Below are positions 28,254-36,627 of a stretch of DNA of 64,000 nucleotides, piece after piece. The stretch is from Oryzibacter oryziterrae. Lineage in GTDB: Bacteria > Pseudomonadota > Alphaproteobacteria > Rhizobiales > Pleomorphomonadaceae. Below the pieces are notes generated by a model. That model did not search any database. It was not told where the DNA came from and worked only from the letters and a program-made list of their open reading frames with translations. Positions within the stretch are counted from its first letter, which is position 1, and every line of letters starts with the position of its first letter. The stretch is taken from the NCBI RefSeq assembly GCF_021864535.1, contig NZ_JAKJIC010000002.1:434001-498000 (forward strand). The letters run 5' to 3'. Made by a program: the position numbers and the translations under genes.

Positions 28254-30458
28254 ATGTTCGGGTTTGCATATGAGTTGATGCTGGATGCCAACGACGGAGA
28301 AGCGTGCCAGCAGCAGGAAAGCTCTTGCCTCCCCCTGAGCCGGAGAGCCCTGCTGGCGGGAAGCGCGTCGGTCGCCGCCGCTTCGGTTCTGGCCTCGCCG
28401 GCCGCTGCCGCGCAGCAGAAGGCCGGCCGCTTCCGCCATCCTGGACTTCTTTTTTCTGCCGATGACCTCAAGCGCCTCGGCGCAAAGGTCAACGCTTCGG
28501 CTAGCCCCTGGATCGATGGCTGGCAGAAGCTGATGACCAGCGGCTTTGCCAACGTGAACTGGCAGGTGCATCCGGTTCCGATTCTCTATCGCAACTCCGG
28601 CGTTGCCGAGTGGCGCGACAACTACATCCCCCTCTGCCGCGACATCATGGTGGCCTATGCCTGCGCCTTGCGCTGGCACGTCCTCCAGGACAGGACGGCC
28701 GCCGATTGCGCCGTGCGGATCCTGAACGGCTGGTCCTCCACACTCACCTTGATCTACACCTCGGCCCGTTATCACGACGGGCAGCTTCTGGCCCGCCTCC
28801 AGGGATATGAGTTCGCCAATGTCGGCGAACTCCTGCGCGGCTACGACGGCTGGGCGAGCGCGGACTTCGAGCGCTTCAAGACGATGATGTGCGAGGTCTT
28901 CCTGCCGCACAACGGCGGCATCCTCAACATCGACAATGCCAACCTGTCCTCATACGCCAACTGGGAACTCGCCGCCGTCGCCATGGTCATGGCGGTGGGC
29001 GTGCTCTGCGACGACGCCGGACTGTTCCAGAAGGCCGTCGACTATTTCAAGCGCGGCGCCGCAAACGGCTCGGTGATGCAGGCGGTCTATTTCCGCCATC
29101 CCGGCAATCTCGGCCAGACCCAGGAGGCCGGTCGCGATCAGGGGCACAACACGCTTGTGACGGCCTTGATGGCGCCCATCTGCCAGATGGCCTGGAACCA
29201 GGGTGTCGACCTGTTCGGCTATGACAACAACCGCGTCCTGGCCGGTGCCGAATATGTGGCCAAGGCCAATTCCAGGGACGACAGCGGGGCCTTCCATACG
29301 GTTCCCTTCCAGCCCTACCAGGTCTTCAATGGCCCGTTGCAAGCCGAGCTGTCGACCGGGGCGCAGGGGATCGTTCGTCCGGCCTGGGCGATCTATTACA
29401 ATCACTATGTCCGGCGGAAGGGCATCGCGGCGCCCTATGTGAGCCGCATGGTGGCCACGTCTGTGGCCGAAGGCGGCCCGGACAGGACGAGCCACACCAG
29501 CGGCGCCTTCGACCAGATCGGCTATGGCACGCTGTTGCTGACCGACACGGCCGTGGTTGCCAGAGCCCCGTCCGGGCTGACGGCGGCTGTCGTCGCCGGT
29601 GCCGTCCAGCTCGACTGGTGGGGGATGCCCGGCGCGACCGGCTATACGCTCTGGCGCAGCGGCAATCGTACCACGGGGTTCACCTCGATTGCCACCGGCA
29701 TCAGCGATGTCTTGACCTATGTGGACACGCCGCCGTCGGCCGGTGTCTATTTCTACCGGGTCACCGCCACGACCGGGAACGGCGAGAGCAAGCCCAGCGA
29801 TCCCGTTGTGGTTCTCTACGGCAACTATCCCTTCTTGGTCTATGATTTTGCCGAGCGGCGCGGCCCTCAGGTCACCGACCGGTCCGGCCTTGGCCTCAAT
29901 GGCGCCTTGTATGGAGGCGCCAGTCGCGTCGCCGGCCGCAACGGCCAGGCCCTGGGGCTCTCCGCCGCACAGCCGGGCTGGGTCCAGCTGCCATCGGGCG
30001 TCGTTGCCCACATGGGCGATCTGACCGTCGCCGCCTGGGTCTACTGGAACGGTGGCGATCGCTGGCAGCGCATCTTCGATTTCGGCTGGAACACGACCAA
30101 ATACATGTATCTCAGCCCGGCCGGCGGCAGCAGACAGCTGCAGTTCGGGATCGCGCTGAACGGCTACAAGAGCGAGCAGGGCGTCGTTGCGTCCAAGGGG
30201 TTGCCGACCGGCCAATGGTGTCATGTGGCAGTGACCATGACGGGCAAGGAAGTCGCCCTCTATCTGAATGGCGAGCCGGTCGCCTATAGCGACGCCATAT
30301 CCTTCCCGCCGCTGCAGCTGGCCATGTCGCCGCGAAACTACATCGGCCGGTCGCAATTTCCCGCTGACCCGGCGTTCAACGGCATGATCGATTCCTTCCG
30401 CCTCATCGTCGGCGCCGTCGGCCAGGATGAGGTCAAGAGCCTGATGCAGTCCACCTGA
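28254..30458 (+). CDS. Tat-exported alginate-lyase-like protein with FN3 and LamG-like domains
   Basis: A 734-residue exported protein. After a 28-residue n-region comes a twin-arginine motif, SRRALLAGS, with a hydrophobic stretch ending ASPAAAAQQ, a Tat signal. Residues about 60-420 match the alpha/alpha-barrel fold of the alginate lyase family (HPGLLFSADDLKRL, ILNGWSSTLT, YEFANVGELLRGYDGW, NLSSYANWELA, GRDQGHNTLV). A fibronectin-III-like segment lies at about 443-523 and a LamG/concanavalin-like domain at about 525-730 (DLTVAAWVYWNGG, GQWCHVAVTMTGKEVALYLNG). The function is probably cleavage or binding of a uronic-acid polysaccharide; the exact substrate is unknown. GGTGAGGG lies 7 nt before the ATG. 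An amidotransferase gene follows on the same strand. Confidence 0.75.
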   Translation: MFGFAYELMLDANDGEACQQQESSCLPLSRRALLAGSASVAAASVLASPAAAAQQKAGRFRHPGLLFSADDLKRLGAKVNASASPWIDGWQKLMTSGFANVNWQVHPVPILYRNSGVAEWRDNYIPLCRDIMVAYACALRWHVLQDRTAADCAVRILNGWSSTLTLIYTSARYHDGQLLARLQGYEFANVGELLRGYDGWASADFERFKTMMCEVFLPHNGGILNIDNANLSSYANWELAAVAMVMAVGVLCDDAGLFQKAVDYFKRGAANGSVMQAVYFRHPGNLGQTQEAGRDQGHNTLVTALMAPICQMAWNQGVDLFGYDNNRVLAGAEYVAKANSRDDSGAFHTVPFQPYQVFNGPLQAELSTGAQGIVRPAWAIYYNHYVRRKGIAAPYVSRMVATSVAEGGPDRTSHTSGAFDQIGYGTLLLTDTAVVARAPSGLTAAVVAGAVQLDWWGMPGATGYTLWRSGNRTTGFTSIATGISDVLTYVDTPPSAGVYFYRVTATTGNGESKPSDPVVVLYGNYPFLVYDFAERRGPQVTDRSGLGLNGALYGGASRVAGRNGQALGLSAAQPGWVQLPSGVVAHMGDLTVAAWVYWNGGDRWQRIFDFGWNTTKYMYLSPAGGSRQLQFGIALNGYKSEQGVVASKGLPTGQWCHVAVTMTGKEVALYLNGEPVAYSDAISFPPLQLAMSPRNYIGRSQFPADPAFNGMIDSFRLIVGAVGQDEVKSLMQST

Positions 30459-30578
30459 TCGGGCAGAACCGTCCGCCCCTTCCGCAGACAGGCGGCAACA
30501 CCTGCCTGCGGACTTGACAAGCCACGGAGCCTCGCCTCTGTTTTGAGCCTTGCGATTTTCATCCTTGCGGGCTCACAC

Positions 30579-31304
30579 GTGTCAAAAATCCTTGTTGCCG
30601 AAAATTACCCCGGTTCCCACCTTGGCGCCCTGCGCGCCGCCCTCGAAGCCGCCGGCGTCGAAATCGACGAGCGCTTCATGCACGAGGGGGCCGATCTTCC
30701 TGCGAGCCCCGACGGCTATGCCGGGATCATCGTGCTCGGGGGCGCGCAGAATGCGCTGGCCGACGACGAGCATCCCTATCTGCCGCATCTGGTGCGGCTC
30801 ACGCGGGCCTTCGGCGACGAGGGCAAGGCCGTGCTCGGCATTTGTCTGGGTTCGCAGATCATCGCCCGCGCCTATGGCGGTCGCAATGTGGTCGGCGGTC
30901 GTCCGCTGGAGATCGGCTGGCAGAATGTGTGGCCCACCGATGCCGGCCGGGCCGACCCTGTGGTCTCAACCCTCGGCGATGCCGCGCCCATGTTCCACTG
31001 GCATTTCGATACCTTCGATCTGCCCGAAGGTGCCGTGCATCTCGCCAGCTCCGCGCTGACACCGAATCAGGCCTTCCGCGTCGGCGACAAGGTCTATGCC
31101 CTGCAGTTCCATTTCGAGGCCGACACCCAGCTGGTCGGCGAGTGGGTCGAGGGCTTTGGCGATCATCTCAACCGCGTGGCCCCCGAGTGGTTCGCCACCT
31201 ATCCCGAGGCTCTCGCCGCTCACGCGCCGCGGGCCGACGCCGTCGGGGCCGCCATCGCCAGAGCCTGGGTGGCGCTCGCTCACCAGTCGCCGAGCGCCGC
31301 CTGA
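30579..31304 (+). CDS. Class I glutamine amidotransferase-like protein
   Basis: A stand-alone class I GATase-like protein of about 241 residues. GTG 30579 is preferred because it begins directly with the first beta-strand (SKILVAENY) as in relatives; TTG 30543 would add 12 residues. The nucleophile Cys89 lies in [12 protein letters not shown] and the His-Glu pair in LQFHFEAD, so the triad is complete. The family includes GMP-synthase-like GATases that hydrolyse gamma-glutamyl compounds; the partner or substrate is not evident. Its last 25 bp overlap tail-to-tail with rsmE on the other strand. Confidence 0.85.
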   Translation: MSKILVAENYPGSHLGALRAALEAAGVEIDERFMHEGADLPASPDGYAGIIVLGGAQNALADDEHPYLPHLVRLTRAFGDEGKAVLGICLGSQIIARAYGGRNVVGGRPLEIGWQNVWPTDAGRADPVVSTLGDAAPMFHWHFDTFDLPEGAVHLASSALTPNQAFRVGDKVYALQFHFEADTQLVGEWVEGFGDHLNRVAPEWFATYPEALAAHAPRADAVGAAIARAWVALAHQSPSAA

Positions 31305-32026
31305 ACCACGGTCAGCGCCGCCACGGCCGCCGTGTCGGCCCTCAGGATGCGCGGGCCGAGCGGAATGATGGTCACGAAGGGCAGGGCGTGCAAAGTGGTG
31401 CGCTCGGCCTCCGAGAAGCCACCCTCCGGCCCGAGCAACACGGCGAGCGGGCCGCGCGGCAGAGCCGACAGCACCGGCCAGGGATTGGTGCTGTTCTCGC
31501 CCTCGTCGCAGAAGATCAGCCTCCGGCCCGGCTCGTCCCTGGCAAAGCGGGCGAGCAGCTTGTCGAGCTTCTCCTCGTCCTCCACCTGCGGCACATGCAG
31601 CACGCCGCATTGCTCGGCGGCTTCGATCACATTGGCGCGCATGCGCTCGATGTTCACCCGGCTCGCCTGGGTGTGCTGGGTGATCACCGGCTTCATCCGG
31701 CCGACACCCATCTCCACGGCCTTCTGCACCATGTAGTCGAGACGTGCGTGCTTGAGCGGCGCGAACAGATAAAGCAGGTCCGGGTCTTTGGGCTGTGGCC
31801 GGCTGGCCTTGAGGTCGATCAGCTCGGCGCTCTTGCGCGAGGCTACGTGCAGCTGGCCGCGCCATTCGCCGTCGCGACCGTTGAACACCAGCACGTCCGC
31901 CCCTGCTTCGAGGCGCAGGACGTTGAGGAGATAGTTGCTCTGGTCGCGATCGAAGGTGACGGTGACCTCTGCGGCGAGCGAAGCGTCCACGTGGACGCGC
32001 GGGGTGCGGAAATCGGAGTGTGCCAT
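31280..32026 (-). CDS. rsmE: 16S rRNA (uracil-1498-N3)-methyltransferase
   Basis: RsmE methylates N3 of U1498 in 16S rRNA using S-adenosylmethionine. ATG 32026 gives 248 residues, the family norm, with the N-terminal PUA-like RNA-binding domain ([28 protein letters not shown]) and a C-terminal SPOUT methyltransferase domain. The trefoil-knot SAM-binding segments are intact: [15 protein letters not shown] and [15 protein letters not shown] strong hairpin with a T-run stands only 37 bp before its start, so its promoter must lie within a very short space or transcription must read through the hairpin. The 3' end overlaps the amidotransferase gene on the opposite strand. Confidence 0.94.
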   Translation of the reverse strand: MAHSDFRTPRVHVDASLAAEVTVTFDRDQSNYLLNVLRLEAGADVLVFNGRDGEWRGQLHVASRKSAELIDLKASRPQPKDPDLLYLFAPLKHARLDYMVQKAVEMGVGRMKPVITQHTQASRVNIERMRANVIEAAEQCGVLHVPQVEDEEKLDKLLARFARDEPGRRLIFCDEGENSTNPWPVLSALPRGPLAVLLGPEGGFSEAERTTLHALPFVTIIPLGPRILRADTAAVAALTVVQAALGDW

Positions 32027-32063
32027 GCCGGCTCTATAGCCGAGACGGCCGGTCCGACGGAAC

Positions 32064-32096
32064 AAAAAAAGAGGCGGCATCTTGCGACGCCGCCAG
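32064..32096 (-). terminator. Terminator or attenuator upstream of rsmE
   Basis: On the minus strand GGCGGC pairs with GCCGCC across a 10-nt loop and is followed by TC and seven T. It would end transcripts from the small genes at 32370-32938. Because only 37 bp separate it from rsmE, it may also act as an attenuator for that gene. Confidence 0.75.
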
Positions 32097-32208
32097 TTGT
32101 CGCCGGCAGGGGGCCGGGAAGGGGGCGGGTTCGGCAGGGGACGAGCCGAACCCGGCGCGTGACGGCCGGAGGGCAGGGGCAGGGCCGAGACGCGCGAACT
32201 GTTGCCTG

Positions 32209-32295
32209 ATACCAAGCGTCATTGAAAATGACTCTTGGTATTCCGCATTCGAATTTCTCATGCCTTTGACGCAAATGAGAAATTCGAACTGGTAT
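32209..32295. repeat. 87-bp double-hairpin repeat, family 2, copy 2
   Basis: Hairpin 1 pairs ATACCAAGCGTCATT with AATGACTCTTGGTAT (one mismatch); hairpin 2 is a perfect 14-bp stem, TTCGAATTTCTCAT with ATGAGAAATTCGAA. The ends ATACCA and TGGTAT are complementary, so the whole element can fold as a cruciform. See copy 1 at 25799-25885. Confidence 0.85.
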
Positions 32296-32305
32296 GAGGA
32301 CAGGA

Positions 32306-32358
32306 CCTGGAGCATCGACCGATCACGTTGGTTCAACCCGATCGGAAAGCGCCCCAGA
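32306..32358. repeat. Internally deleted copy (D) of the 112-bp repeat
   Basis: TGGAGCATCGACCGATCACG matches the 5' end of the element, and CGATCGGAAAGCGCC matches its 3' end, but the middle of about 65 bp is missing. It lies directly beside family 2 copy 2. Confidence 0.55.
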
Positions 32359-32369
32359 TTCCGGCATCA

Positions 32370-32603
32370 TCAAGCCGCGCAAAGCTCCAGCTGCCTGGGT
32401 GCCGGGCACGAGTAACGGATCACCGGTGGCGGCTGCAGGGCCGTCTCGAAGGCGATCGTCGCCGCCAGAAAGGCGTCGCGTGCGGCACGGTCGGCAAAGC
32501 CGACCACCTTGCCCTTGTAGAGGGTGAGAGCCTCGCCCGAGACCGGCTTGCCGGTCCACGGGCAGACGTCATTGATGCAATCGGAAAGCCTCAGGGACGT
32601 CAT
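32370..32603 (-). CDS. Small YHS-like protein
   Basis: A 77-residue cytosolic protein of unknown function. The central part, CPWTGKPVSGEALTLYKGKVVGF, resembles the short YHS-like proteins of alphaproteobacteria (C..SGkPV..dsLt.Y.G..VGFcn) that are often mislabelled glutathione S-transferase. The second cysteine of that motif is missing here (FADRAARDAF). Its ATG overlaps the stop codon of the upstream DUF1127 gene as ATGA, which points to translational coupling. The transcript is likely to end at the hairpin at 32064-32096. Confidence 0.6.
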   Translation of the reverse strand: MTSLRLSDCINDVCPWTGKPVSGEALTLYKGKVVGFADRAARDAFLAATIAFETALQPPPVIRYSCPAPRQLELCAA

Positions 32604-32938
32604 TCACTCCTCCCTCTGACCGGGGGCGCCGCGATGTCTCCGCGGATGCCAAGCGCGTAATTGCGGGCGATATCCAGGCTGCGAGCCGCGGCCGTATGGG
32701 CCAGCTGCCGCGATACGTCGACCGAAAGCGGTGCCGAGAAGGCATCCCGCAGGTCGTTGCGCGTCAGGCCGATGTCGGCGAGCTCGTAGTCCGTGAAATC
32801 GTGCAATTGTTTGGCCACCAGACGATTGGAGACGATCGTCCATGCACGGCCGGACAGGCGCACAAAGTTGCGCACTGCCATGGCAGCGGACGCAAACATG
32901 GCGGAAGCGAGGGCGTTCAGCGTGAGGACCGGGGTCAT
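32600..32938 (-). CDS. DUF1127 domain protein
   Basis: A 112-residue protein with a C-terminal half of the DUF1127 type: an aromatic/basic helix (RAWTIVSNRLVAKQLHDF) followed by the hallmark TDYELADIGLTRNDLRDAF. ATG 32938 is preferred over an upstream ATG at 32965 because GGAG lies 7 nt before it. Small DUF1127 proteins of Rhizobiales have been tied to RNA turnover, phosphate and C1 metabolism, and envelope traits; the exact role of this one is unknown. It is coupled by a 4-bp overlap to the small YHS-like gene. A second DUF1127 gene lies 216 bp upstream. Confidence 0.8.
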   Translation of the reverse strand: MTPVLTLNALASAMFASAAMAVRNFVRLSGRAWTIVSNRLVAKQLHDFTDYELADIGLTRNDLRDAFSAPLSVDVSRQLAHTAAARSLDIARNYALGIRGDIAAPPVRGRSE

Positions 32939-33154
32939 GATCGGCTCCAGAAAAAAGATCGTCAAAAGGGGTGGCGCGACAAGCGCGCTTTCGGTTCAGA
33001 GGTTGGTTGGAGGTTGGAAGGAAAGCGTCCCCTCTTTCGGGGAGCGTGCGGACTATCCCAGATCGTCAGTCATTGGTCCAACGAATGTTTTCGATTGCAC
33101 CAATCTGATTTTGTGATGAGTACCGCCAGGATGGCCGCGAGCGGCCGAAACCGG

Positions 33155-33475
33155 TCAATTGTTGGCGGTACGCACTTCCAGGATCTGCGCTTCGCGCGCT
33201 GCACGGGCTTCCTCTCGCCTCTGGGCAAGAACATAGCTAGGCTTGGTACCAATCTCTGTCAGCAGTGCACCGGCAACGTCCGAACGGCTGATGCCCATGT
33301 CGCTGAGTTCGCGGGCGTCCAGCGCCATCAGGCCGAGGGTCTGCCGGCGGTCGATCTCGGCGGCGATGATCGCGCCGATGCCCTTGAAGGCGCGCAGGGC
33401 GAGCGTGCCGGTAAATCCGAAGCCGTCGCGCCAACTGCGCACGGTAGACTGGCTGTGGTCGAGGGTCAGTGACAT
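33155..33475 (-). CDS. DUF1127-like protein
   Basis: A 106-residue protein whose core, LGLMALDARELSDMGISRSDVAGAL, is the DUF1127 motif (L..L.D.eL.DiGisR.di). It is more diverged than the neighbour at 32600-32938 and keeps the Trp-containing segment near residue 15. The C-terminus is a charged helix (RREEARAAREAQILEV). GGAGAG lies about 6 nt before the ATG at 33475. It is divergent from the LysR gene across about 295 bp, an arrangement that often reflects control by that regulator. Confidence 0.7.
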   Translation of the reverse strand: MSLTLDHSQSTVRSWRDGFGFTGTLALRAFKGIGAIIAAEIDRRQTLGLMALDARELSDMGISRSDVAGALLTEIGTKPSYVLAQRREEARAAREAQILEVRTANN

Positions 33476-33770
33476 CTTGGCTCTCCTTCAGGCAACGACA
33501 GTCCGTTCACGGCGACGGCGTGTCGCGTGGCGAGATCGGTTCATCTCTGGCTGTCTTTCGATGCTGTCGTTATCTCACATGCGCCATCAATCAGTCTAGC
33601 GCATGTTTTTCATATTTCTCATCACGGATATTGATGCGTTGTCCGTTTCATCATATGATCAGACCCAACAGCAGCCATCCACCCGAAAACCGCACGACTG
33701 CGGCGCGACGCGTTCTCGGGGGCGACAAGAAAATCATGACGGCCGAATGCGGCTTAAATTGGGGGGCACG

Positions 33771-34667
33771 ATGAACGTTCTCGATCTCGACCAGCTTCGC
33801 ACCTTCGTGGCCATCGCCGAGGTCGGCTCGTTCACGGCTGCGGCCGATGTCGTGCACAAGACCCAGTCGGCCGTGTCCATGCAGATGCGCCGCCTCGAGG
33901 AACGCGTCGGCCGACCGATCTTCTCGCGCGACGGTCGCCAGAGCCGCCTCACCGAGGATGGCCACCGCCTGCTCGAATATGCCCGCCGCCTCATCCGCCT
34001 CAACGACGAGACGCTGTCGGCCTTCGAGGACCCCGGCCTCACCGGCACCGTCCGCCTCGGCATCCCCGACGACTACGCCGACCGCCTGTTGCCCACCGTG
34101 CTCGCCGGCTTCTCGCGCATCAATCCGATGATCGAGATCTACGTCGATTGCCAGCGTACTCACACCGTCGTCGACATGATCCGCGAAGGCGCGCTCGATC
34201 TCGGCATCATCAGCCACGGCGCCCACAGCACCGCGCGCGGCCAGGTGATCCGCCGCGAACAGCTCTTCTGGGTCGGCTCGCGCGATCATTGCGTCCACGA
34301 GCTCGATCCGGTGCCGCTGGCCCTGGGCCCCGAGGATTGCTGCTGGCGCTCCGAGTCAGTGCGCGCGCTTGATCGCGAAGGCCGTCGCTTCCGCGTCGCC
34401 TATACGTCCGGCGCCGCTCTGGCGCTTTCCGGTGCGGTGCTCGCCGGCCTCGCCGTCTCGGTGCTGCCGGAAAGCGCGCTCAAGCCCAACATGCGCATCC
34501 TCGGCGCCCGCGATGGCTTCCCCGATCTCGGCCACGCCGAAATCGGCCTCATCCGCGCCGATCACGCCAAGAGCCCGATCCACGACGTGCTGGCCAATCA
34601 CATCGTCAACTCGCTCAGCAACCTCGCCATCGTCGAGCCGCCCACCGTCGGCATGGCCGCCGAGTAA
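33771..34667 (+). CDS. LysR-family transcriptional regulator
   Basis: A 298-residue LysR-type regulator. The N-terminal winged helix-turn-helix spans residues 4-63 (LDQLRTFVAIAEVGSFTAAA, KTQSAVSMQMRRLEE). The effector-binding domain follows from about residue 92 (GTVRLGIPDDYADRLLP). ATG 33771 with a G-rich site just upstream gives the usual start; an earlier in-frame ATG adds an implausible tail. The HTH resembles the LrhA/HexA group. It is divergent from the DUF1127 gene and convergent with the DMT exporter. The target genes and inducer are unknown. Confidence 0.9.
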   Translation: MNVLDLDQLRTFVAIAEVGSFTAAADVVHKTQSAVSMQMRRLEERVGRPIFSRDGRQSRLTEDGHRLLEYARRLIRLNDETLSAFEDPGLTGTVRLGIPDDYADRLLPTVLAGFSRINPMIEIYVDCQRTHTVVDMIREGALDLGIISHGAHSTARGQVIRREQLFWVGSRDHCVHELDPVPLALGPEDCCWRSESVRALDREGRRFRVAYTSGAALALSGAVLAGLAVSVLPESALKPNMRILGARDGFPDLGHAEIGLIRADHAKSPIHDVLANHIVNSLSNLAIVEPPTVGMAAE

Positions 34668-34696
34668 GCAACTGCGCCCCTTCGCCGGAGCTTGGC

Positions 34697-35629
34697 TCAG
34701 CGCTTGTTCGGTCGGCTCAGGATGATCAGATTGCCGGCCACCACCGCGATCAGGCCGGCAACCGCCAGCGGTGTCCACACATAGCCTTCCTCGACGCTCG
34801 ATATCGCCAGCGCGAAGATCGGGAAGATGACAGTGGCATATCCCGCCCGCGCCGCGCCGATGCGCGACATCAGCGTCAGATAGGCGGCAAACGCCGCCAC
34901 CGACGACACCAGCGCCAGCCACAGCATGCCGCCGATGTACTTCGCACTGACGTCGATGGCGAAGGAGCGGTCGTTGACGAGCGACAGCCCCAGCATCAGC
35001 ACCGCGCCATAGGCCATGCCCCAGGCGGTGGTCGAGAAGATCGGCAGGCCCGACCGCTGGTTGGCGCTCGCCAGAATGCTGCCCGAGCAGAAGAACAGCG
35101 TGCCGGCCACGCAAAAGCCGAGTCCCGTCAGCGCTCGCCCGTTGAAGTCGGTGCCGGCGATCTCCGGCCAGAACAACAGCCCGATGCCCATGAAACCCGT
35201 CAGCGCCCCAAGCGCCACGCGGCGCTCGATCCGCTGGCCCAGCAGCAGCGCCGACAGCAGCAGATTGCCCACCGACGCCAGCGAAAACACCACCGACAGC
35301 AGGCCGGAGGCCAGATAGGCGCCGCCCCGATAGAACAGGTAGAAGTTGGTCGAGAAGATCAGCGCGCCTTGCAAGGCAAAGCGCAGGTGCACCGATGCGG
35401 GAAAGCGGAGCCTCTGGCCCGTTGCCGTCAGCCAGGCGAACATCACCGCCGCCGCCAGCAGGAAGCGATAGGCCACCGACACTTCCGGCGCCACCACGCC
35501 CACCTGCCATTTCAGCGCAATCCAGCTGGTCGACCAGGCAAAGATGGTGAGGCCATAGAGGCCAAGTTCGACCAGACCGAAGGAATGATGCGGGGCTGCG
35601 GCGTCACGGGGTGTGGCAAGCGTCGACAT
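34697..35629 (-). CDS. EamA/DMT-family transporter
   Basis: A 310-residue inner-membrane protein with ten hydrophobic helices arranged as two EamA repeats (about 20-155 and 165-300), the drug/metabolite transporter fold. ATG 35629, with GGAAG about 6 nt upstream, is preferred over an earlier start at 35707. Members export amino acids, purines or drugs, and the specificity cannot be read from sequence. A LysE-family exporter follows upstream on the same strand, 108 bp away. Confidence 0.88.
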   Translation of the reverse strand: MSTLATPRDAAAPHHSFGLVELGLYGLTIFAWSTSWIALKWQVGVVAPEVSVAYRFLLAAAVMFAWLTATGQRLRFPASVHLRFALQGALIFSTNFYLFYRGGAYLASGLLSVVFSLASVGNLLLSALLLGQRIERRVALGALTGFMGIGLLFWPEIAGTDFNGRALTGLGFCVAGTLFFCSGSILASANQRSGLPIFSTTAWGMAYGAVLMLGLSLVNDRSFAIDVSAKYIGGMLWLALVSSVAAFAAYLTLMSRIGAARAGYATVIFPIFALAISSVEEGYVWTPLAVAGLIAVVAGNLIILSRPNKR

Positions 35630-35737
35630 GAAGACTTCCGGCTGAGACGAGAGCCGGCATTGTGGCGGCTGCCCGCCACAGCGTCCAATGAGGATTGTTC
35701 GTCGCACCGATCGGTCGTGTTGATCGATCGGTCAGGA

Positions 35738-36349
35738 TCAGCGCGTCACCACCGCAACCGCCGCGCCCGCCATGACGACGCCGGCCGACCGGTTGAGCCG
35801 CTGCATCGCACGCGGGCTCTTGAAGAACTCGCGCGCCCCCGCCGCCGCCGCCGCGTAGGCACAGCCGATCGCCGACAGCAACACCACCATGGTCGCCACC
35901 AGTTCAAGATAGCCCGTCACGGTGATGCTCTCCAGCGGCACGATTGTTGGCAGCAGCGCCAGATAGAACACGATCGCCTTGGGATTGCCCAGCGTCAGCG
36001 CCAGGCCTGCCAGCACGGTGCGCACCGGGCTCTCGGCCGCCTTGGCCGCCACTTCGGCCGGATCGGGCCGCGAGGTCCACAGCTTCCAGGCGAGGAACAG
36101 GAGATAGGCCGCGCCGGCATAGCGGATCACCACGAAGATCAGCGCGAATTTCTGCGCGATCGCCGCAAGACCGAAGATGGCCAGCGACAGATAGCAGAAG
36201 TCGCCCATCACGATGCCCGCGATCATCGGCACCGCCGCCCAGAAGCCGCCGCCGAGCGCGCGCCCGACGATGGCCCCGATGCCGGGGCCCGGGGTCGCGG
36301 CAGCAAGGGTGAAGGCGCCAGCGAAAAGCAGCAGGGAGATCAACGTCAT
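35738..36349 (-). CDS. LysE/RhtB-family amino-acid exporter
   Basis: A 203-residue inner-membrane protein with six helices. The family's N-terminal signature is clear: ATPGPGIGAIVGRALGGG, where the PGP motif lies near residue 21, and LTLGNPKAIVFYLALLP lies in the middle. LysE/RhtB proteins export amino acids such as threonine, homoserine or lysine. ATG 36349 gives the usual short N-terminus. It is divergent from the GGDEF-EAL gene. Confidence 0.9.
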   Translation of the reverse strand: MTLISLLLFAGAFTLAAATPGPGIGAIVGRALGGGFWAAVPMIAGIVMGDFCYLSLAIFGLAAIAQKFALIFVVIRYAGAAYLLFLAWKLWTSRPDPAEVAAKAAESPVRTVLAGLALTLGNPKAIVFYLALLPTIVPLESITVTGYLELVATMVVLLSAIGCAYAAAAAGAREFFKSPRAMQRLNRSAGVVMAGAAVAVVTR

Positions 36350-36627
36350 GATGTCGTCCGGAGAAAACGCGGGCCCGTGCATTCGCGAATTGAAGCTTTC
36401 GCCATATGCCGAGCGCCGACCAGTATCGAATGCCAATGATAGCGCCACCCGGCCCAGCCTGACAAGGCGCCCTTTGTCTCTCCCCATCGCCAGCTCGGGT
36501 CGGGACGCCCCTCAAAAAGGGCCAGAAAACCCTCAAATTTACCTTGAATTACCCATTTCCGCAGGTCGCAAAGCCCGGAAACGTCGGGTTTTGCGATTAT
36601 TTAACATGGTCACTCAACACTGATCGC

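Noticed and set aside
33771-34667. Identification of the LysR protein as VtlR/LsrB
   Set aside because: The helix-turn-helix looks more like the LrhA/HexA group, so no gene name was given despite the DUF1127 context.
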